From contig PBQF01000005.1 in NCBI GenBank assembly GCA_002724975.1, forward strand, positions 3,213-19,567: a stretch of DNA of 16,355 bases. The letters run 5' to 3'. How positions within the stretch are numbered: position 1 is the first letter of the stretch; every line of letters starts with the position of its first letter. The translations under genes were made by a program, and so were the position numbers. The notes below the pieces were generated by a model. The model was not told the DNA's origin. It did no database searches and was given only the letters and a program-made list of their open reading frames with translations. The stretch is from Parcubacteria group bacterium. Lineage in GTDB: Bacteria; Patescibacteriota; Minisyncoccia; Phycocordibacterales; GCA-002724975. Of the stretch, positions 14,779 through 16,355 are shown piece by piece.

Positions 14779-15195
14779 GTGGCAAAGATAAAATACGATA
14801 TAAACATCATGAAGTACATGTCTCTTTTTGAATCACTGACTGGCGCAAGAGTAAAGGACTGCATTGTAAATGATGGCATTTTCTTCATTGTGCATGAAAA
14901 CGAAATGGGCAAAGCCATTGGCAAGAAGGGCTCTAATTTGAAAAGAGTGGAAAATACCTTGAAGAAAAAGATAAAGTTAGCAGAGTTCAGCAGTGACCTG
15001 GTTCAATTTGTCCAGAATCTGATATATCCTATTAAAGCTAAAGAAATAAAAGAAGAAGAGGACGGGACAGTGACTATTTACATTGATGATAGAAAAACAA
15101 AAGGTATGCTGATAGGGAGAGATAGGCACAATATAAATTCAATTGCAGATACTGTCAAAAGGCATTTTGACGTTAATGAAATTAAAGTTGTTTAG
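14779..15195 (+). CDS. nusA: Archaeal NusA-type KH transcription factor
   Basis: The 138-residue archaeal NusA consists of two KH RNA-binding domains only, without the S1 and acidic parts of bacterial NusA. The start is GTG at 14779, directly after the L30e stop with no gap. KH1 has the GxxG loop GKKG (48-51, in GKAIGKKGSNLKRVE). KH2 carries GRDR (113-116, in MLIGRDRHNINSI), which lacks the second Gly of the usual GxxG and may bind RNA more weakly. In many archaea ribosomal protein S12 and S7 genes follow. Here the run stops and a convergent gene ends two bases away. Confidence 0.92.
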   Translation: MAKIKYDINIMKYMSLFESLTGARVKDCIVNDGIFFIVHENEMGKAIGKKGSNLKRVENTLKKKIKLAEFSSDLVQFVQNLIYPIKAKEIKEEEDGTVTIYIDDRKTKGMLIGRDRHNINSIADTVKRHFDVNEIKVV

Positions 15196-15197
15196 AT

Positions 15198-15718
15198 TCA
15201 ACCAGATTTTTCTACAGGTATTGCTCCTTGTTCAGTTATATGTATCGGCCAAGGGTTAAAGTATTGCAGGGTTGCAAGATACACAAGCCGTTCAGTTGTT
15301 ATGTGGTCACTTCTTTCACGAGCATAGTGTAATTGAGTTTTTATGGTCGGGTTACCTTTTATTAATTCATCTGCTGTTTGTTGATTTGTATATCCATGTG
15401 CTGTGTACAATACTGCTTGAATTTCTTGTGGTGTAAGTGTCGGTTCTAGTAGTTCTGCCTCTTTTGTCAACACTCCTTCTAGTGTTGCTATCTGTATTAC
15501 GTGAACTGTCTTTTTTGCTCCAAATTTTTCCGGATAGATGATAAATAATTTTTTAATGTCTGAGACTGTATATCTAATTCACCACATATTTCTTCAAAGT
15601 AATGACCTTTAGCATAAAGTCCTAGAATTTGCATTTCACTATTAGTAAGCCCAAATTCTTCTGCTTTCTCAGCATCTACAATTTTCATTGCTTCTTGCAC
15701 AATATCTAAGAGTGTCAT
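15198..15718 (-). CDS. Tandem LuxR-type HTH regulator interrupted by a frameshift
   Basis: Two minus-strand frames together encode two helix-turn-helix domains. The first (ATG 15718 to stop 15497, 73 residues) holds one LuxR/GerE-like HTH (GLTNSEMQILGLYAKG through LKNYLSSIRKNLE). The second frame (down to stop 15198) holds another (TLTPQEIQAVLYTAHGYT through IKTQLHYARERSDH). The second frame's first start codon is only a GTG at 15473, but it is open upstream. One extra A in the A6 run (plus-strand T6 at 15511-15516) would join the two as NLEQKKTVHVIQIATLEGVL, which reads as the normal end of a LuxR-type HTH. The joined product would be about 173 residues. The break may be an assembly indel, a true mutation or a slippage site. 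It has its own TATA box. No receiver or ligand domain is seen. Confidence 0.75.
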
Positions 15719-15740
15719 CTTGTGTAGCAAACCGATTTTA

Positions 15741-15755
15741 TTTATAAATATATAA
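15741..15755 (-). promoter_or_regulatory. TATA box for the tandem-HTH gene
   Basis: Read on the minus strand this is TTATATATTTATAAA, centred about 30 bases before the ATG at 15718. It implies a very short or absent leader and favours ATG 15718 over the TTG at 15730. Confidence 0.55.
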
Positions 15756-15874
15756 GCACTGTGCAGACCAAAGTCGTTTAATTCTTAAACAATAAATTTT
15801 TAAAAGAATAAATCATATGTGAGTACCTCAAATAAAAGCTTTAAAGAAGTTTGAGAAAAGTGTAAAAAAGTAAT

Positions 15875-16355
15875 TTATTTTTTGTTTCTATGGTTGAAAA
15901 TTAATGTATAAGTCAATATGCCTACAATTACAGTTATGATGGCTATTGCGATACCTATCAAGAAATTGCTTTTTTCTTTTACTTCTGTTGTTGCTGCTCC
16001 GGTTATTGATGATGTTGCTTTATCAGATTCTTCTGTTTCTGCTTTGAATGATGATTCTGATAGAGAAACATTTTTTGGAATTTCACATGACCTTCTGGTT
16101 TCAGGAACTTCAGATTCTTCCGGGCAAAGTGTACTTTGAGCATGCTGGGCAACTTTGACAAAATTACAGTCTCTTATCTCAACATCTTTTGTACATTCGG
16201 ACCATTCTTCACATTGCCAATCCATGTTGCAGATAAAGAACGCTCCTGCTCCTCCAGAGCCTCCGCCACCTCCACCACCTCCGCCTCCGCCTCCTCCACT
16301 GCCTGAAGAACTTGCAGCAGGAGGATTGCATCCTGACTCTGTGTATTCACTAGGA
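15875..16355 (-). CDS. Membrane-anchored surface protein with Gly run and thrombospondin-like module, C-terminal part
   Basis: The frame is open to the right edge, so the N-terminus is missing; about 159 residues are visible. An ATG at 16225 lies inside the Cys/Trp module and is unlikely to be the start. In order: a segment with TESGCNPPAASSSGSG, a run of 13 glycines (16259-16297), then MDWQCEEWSECTKDVEIRDC with a later ETRRSCEIP, which matches the W-x2-W and Cys spacing of thrombospondin type-1-like repeats. An acidic Ser/Thr-rich stalk (SESSFKAETEESDKATSS) follows, then a single membrane helix (SNFLIGIAIAIITVIVGILT, about 24 residues) and a short basic end, NHRNKK. This is the usual layout of an exported protein with a C-terminal membrane anchor and cytoplasmic tail. 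It probably acts in adhesion or as part of the cell envelope. Confidence 0.75.
   Translation of the reverse strand, partial: PSEYTESGCNPPAASSSGSGGGGGGGGGGGGGSGGAGAFFICNMDWQCEEWSECTKDVEIRDCNFVKVAQHAQSTLCPEESEVPETRRSCEIPKNVSLSESSFKAETEESDKATSSITGAATTEVKEKSNFLIGIAIAIITVIVGILTYTLIFNHRNKK

Noticed and set aside
1..16355. CRISPR array, insertion sequence or phage genes
   Set aside because: No spaced direct repeats, transposase, integrase or terminal inverted repeats were seen anywhere in the window.

Overview
The window reads as archaeal DNA from a small-genome, AT-rich lineage. The split RNA polymerase genes (rpoH, rpoB'', rpoB', rpoA', rpoA''), L30e, archaeal-type NusA, aIF1A, tRNA introns with bulge-helix-bulge (BHB) splice motifs, and TATA boxes about 26 bases upstream of start codons all support this. 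Several accessory proteins (a small Zn-ligand membrane protein, a Pro-rich coiled-coil protein, and a Gly-run/thrombospondin-like surface protein) are of kinds I associate with DPANN archaea of the Woesearchaeota/Pacearchaeota type. That placement is inference.

Left part (1-5370, plus strand): the 3' end of an unrecognised gene, then a short Pro-rich/coiled-coil protein with its own promoter. Next comes a compact gene run that looks like one operon: lspA (lipoprotein signal peptidase), a 774-residue fusion of acyl-activating enzyme, acyl carrier protein and PlsC-type acyltransferase, acpS (the phosphopantetheinyl transferase needed to arm that carrier domain), and a UMF1/Atg22-type MFS transporter. 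The last three genes overlap by ATGA junctions. Together they form a self-contained fatty-acyl activation and transfer cassette, which is unexpected in an archaeon with isoprenoid ether lipids. It recalls the bacterial Aas/LplT lysolipid salvage pair and is the most interesting protein-coding system here.

Middle (5384-6950): two minus-strand genes, a four-helix membrane protein with a C-terminal Cys/His motif and aIF1A. A non-coding stretch follows with a TATA box and a strong hairpin. Then come two tRNA genes with introns. tRNA-Asp(GUC) carries two introns at unusual places, one in the D loop and one in the T loop. Each has a convincing BHB, and splicing both restores a textbook tRNA. tRNA-Lys(UUU) has one intron at the usual 37/38 site.

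Right (7003-15195): a tight plus-strand RNA polymerase operon, rpoH-rpoB2-rpoB1-rpoA1-rpoA2-rpl30e-nusA, with overlaps or gaps of a few bases. RpoA1 has an unusual acidic/Lys-rich N-terminal extension of about 85 residues. The run ends after nusA and meets a convergent minus-strand regulator with two tandem LuxR-type HTH domains, split by a frameshift at an A6 run. The window closes with the C-terminal part of a membrane-anchored surface protein (minus strand) that continues beyond the edge.
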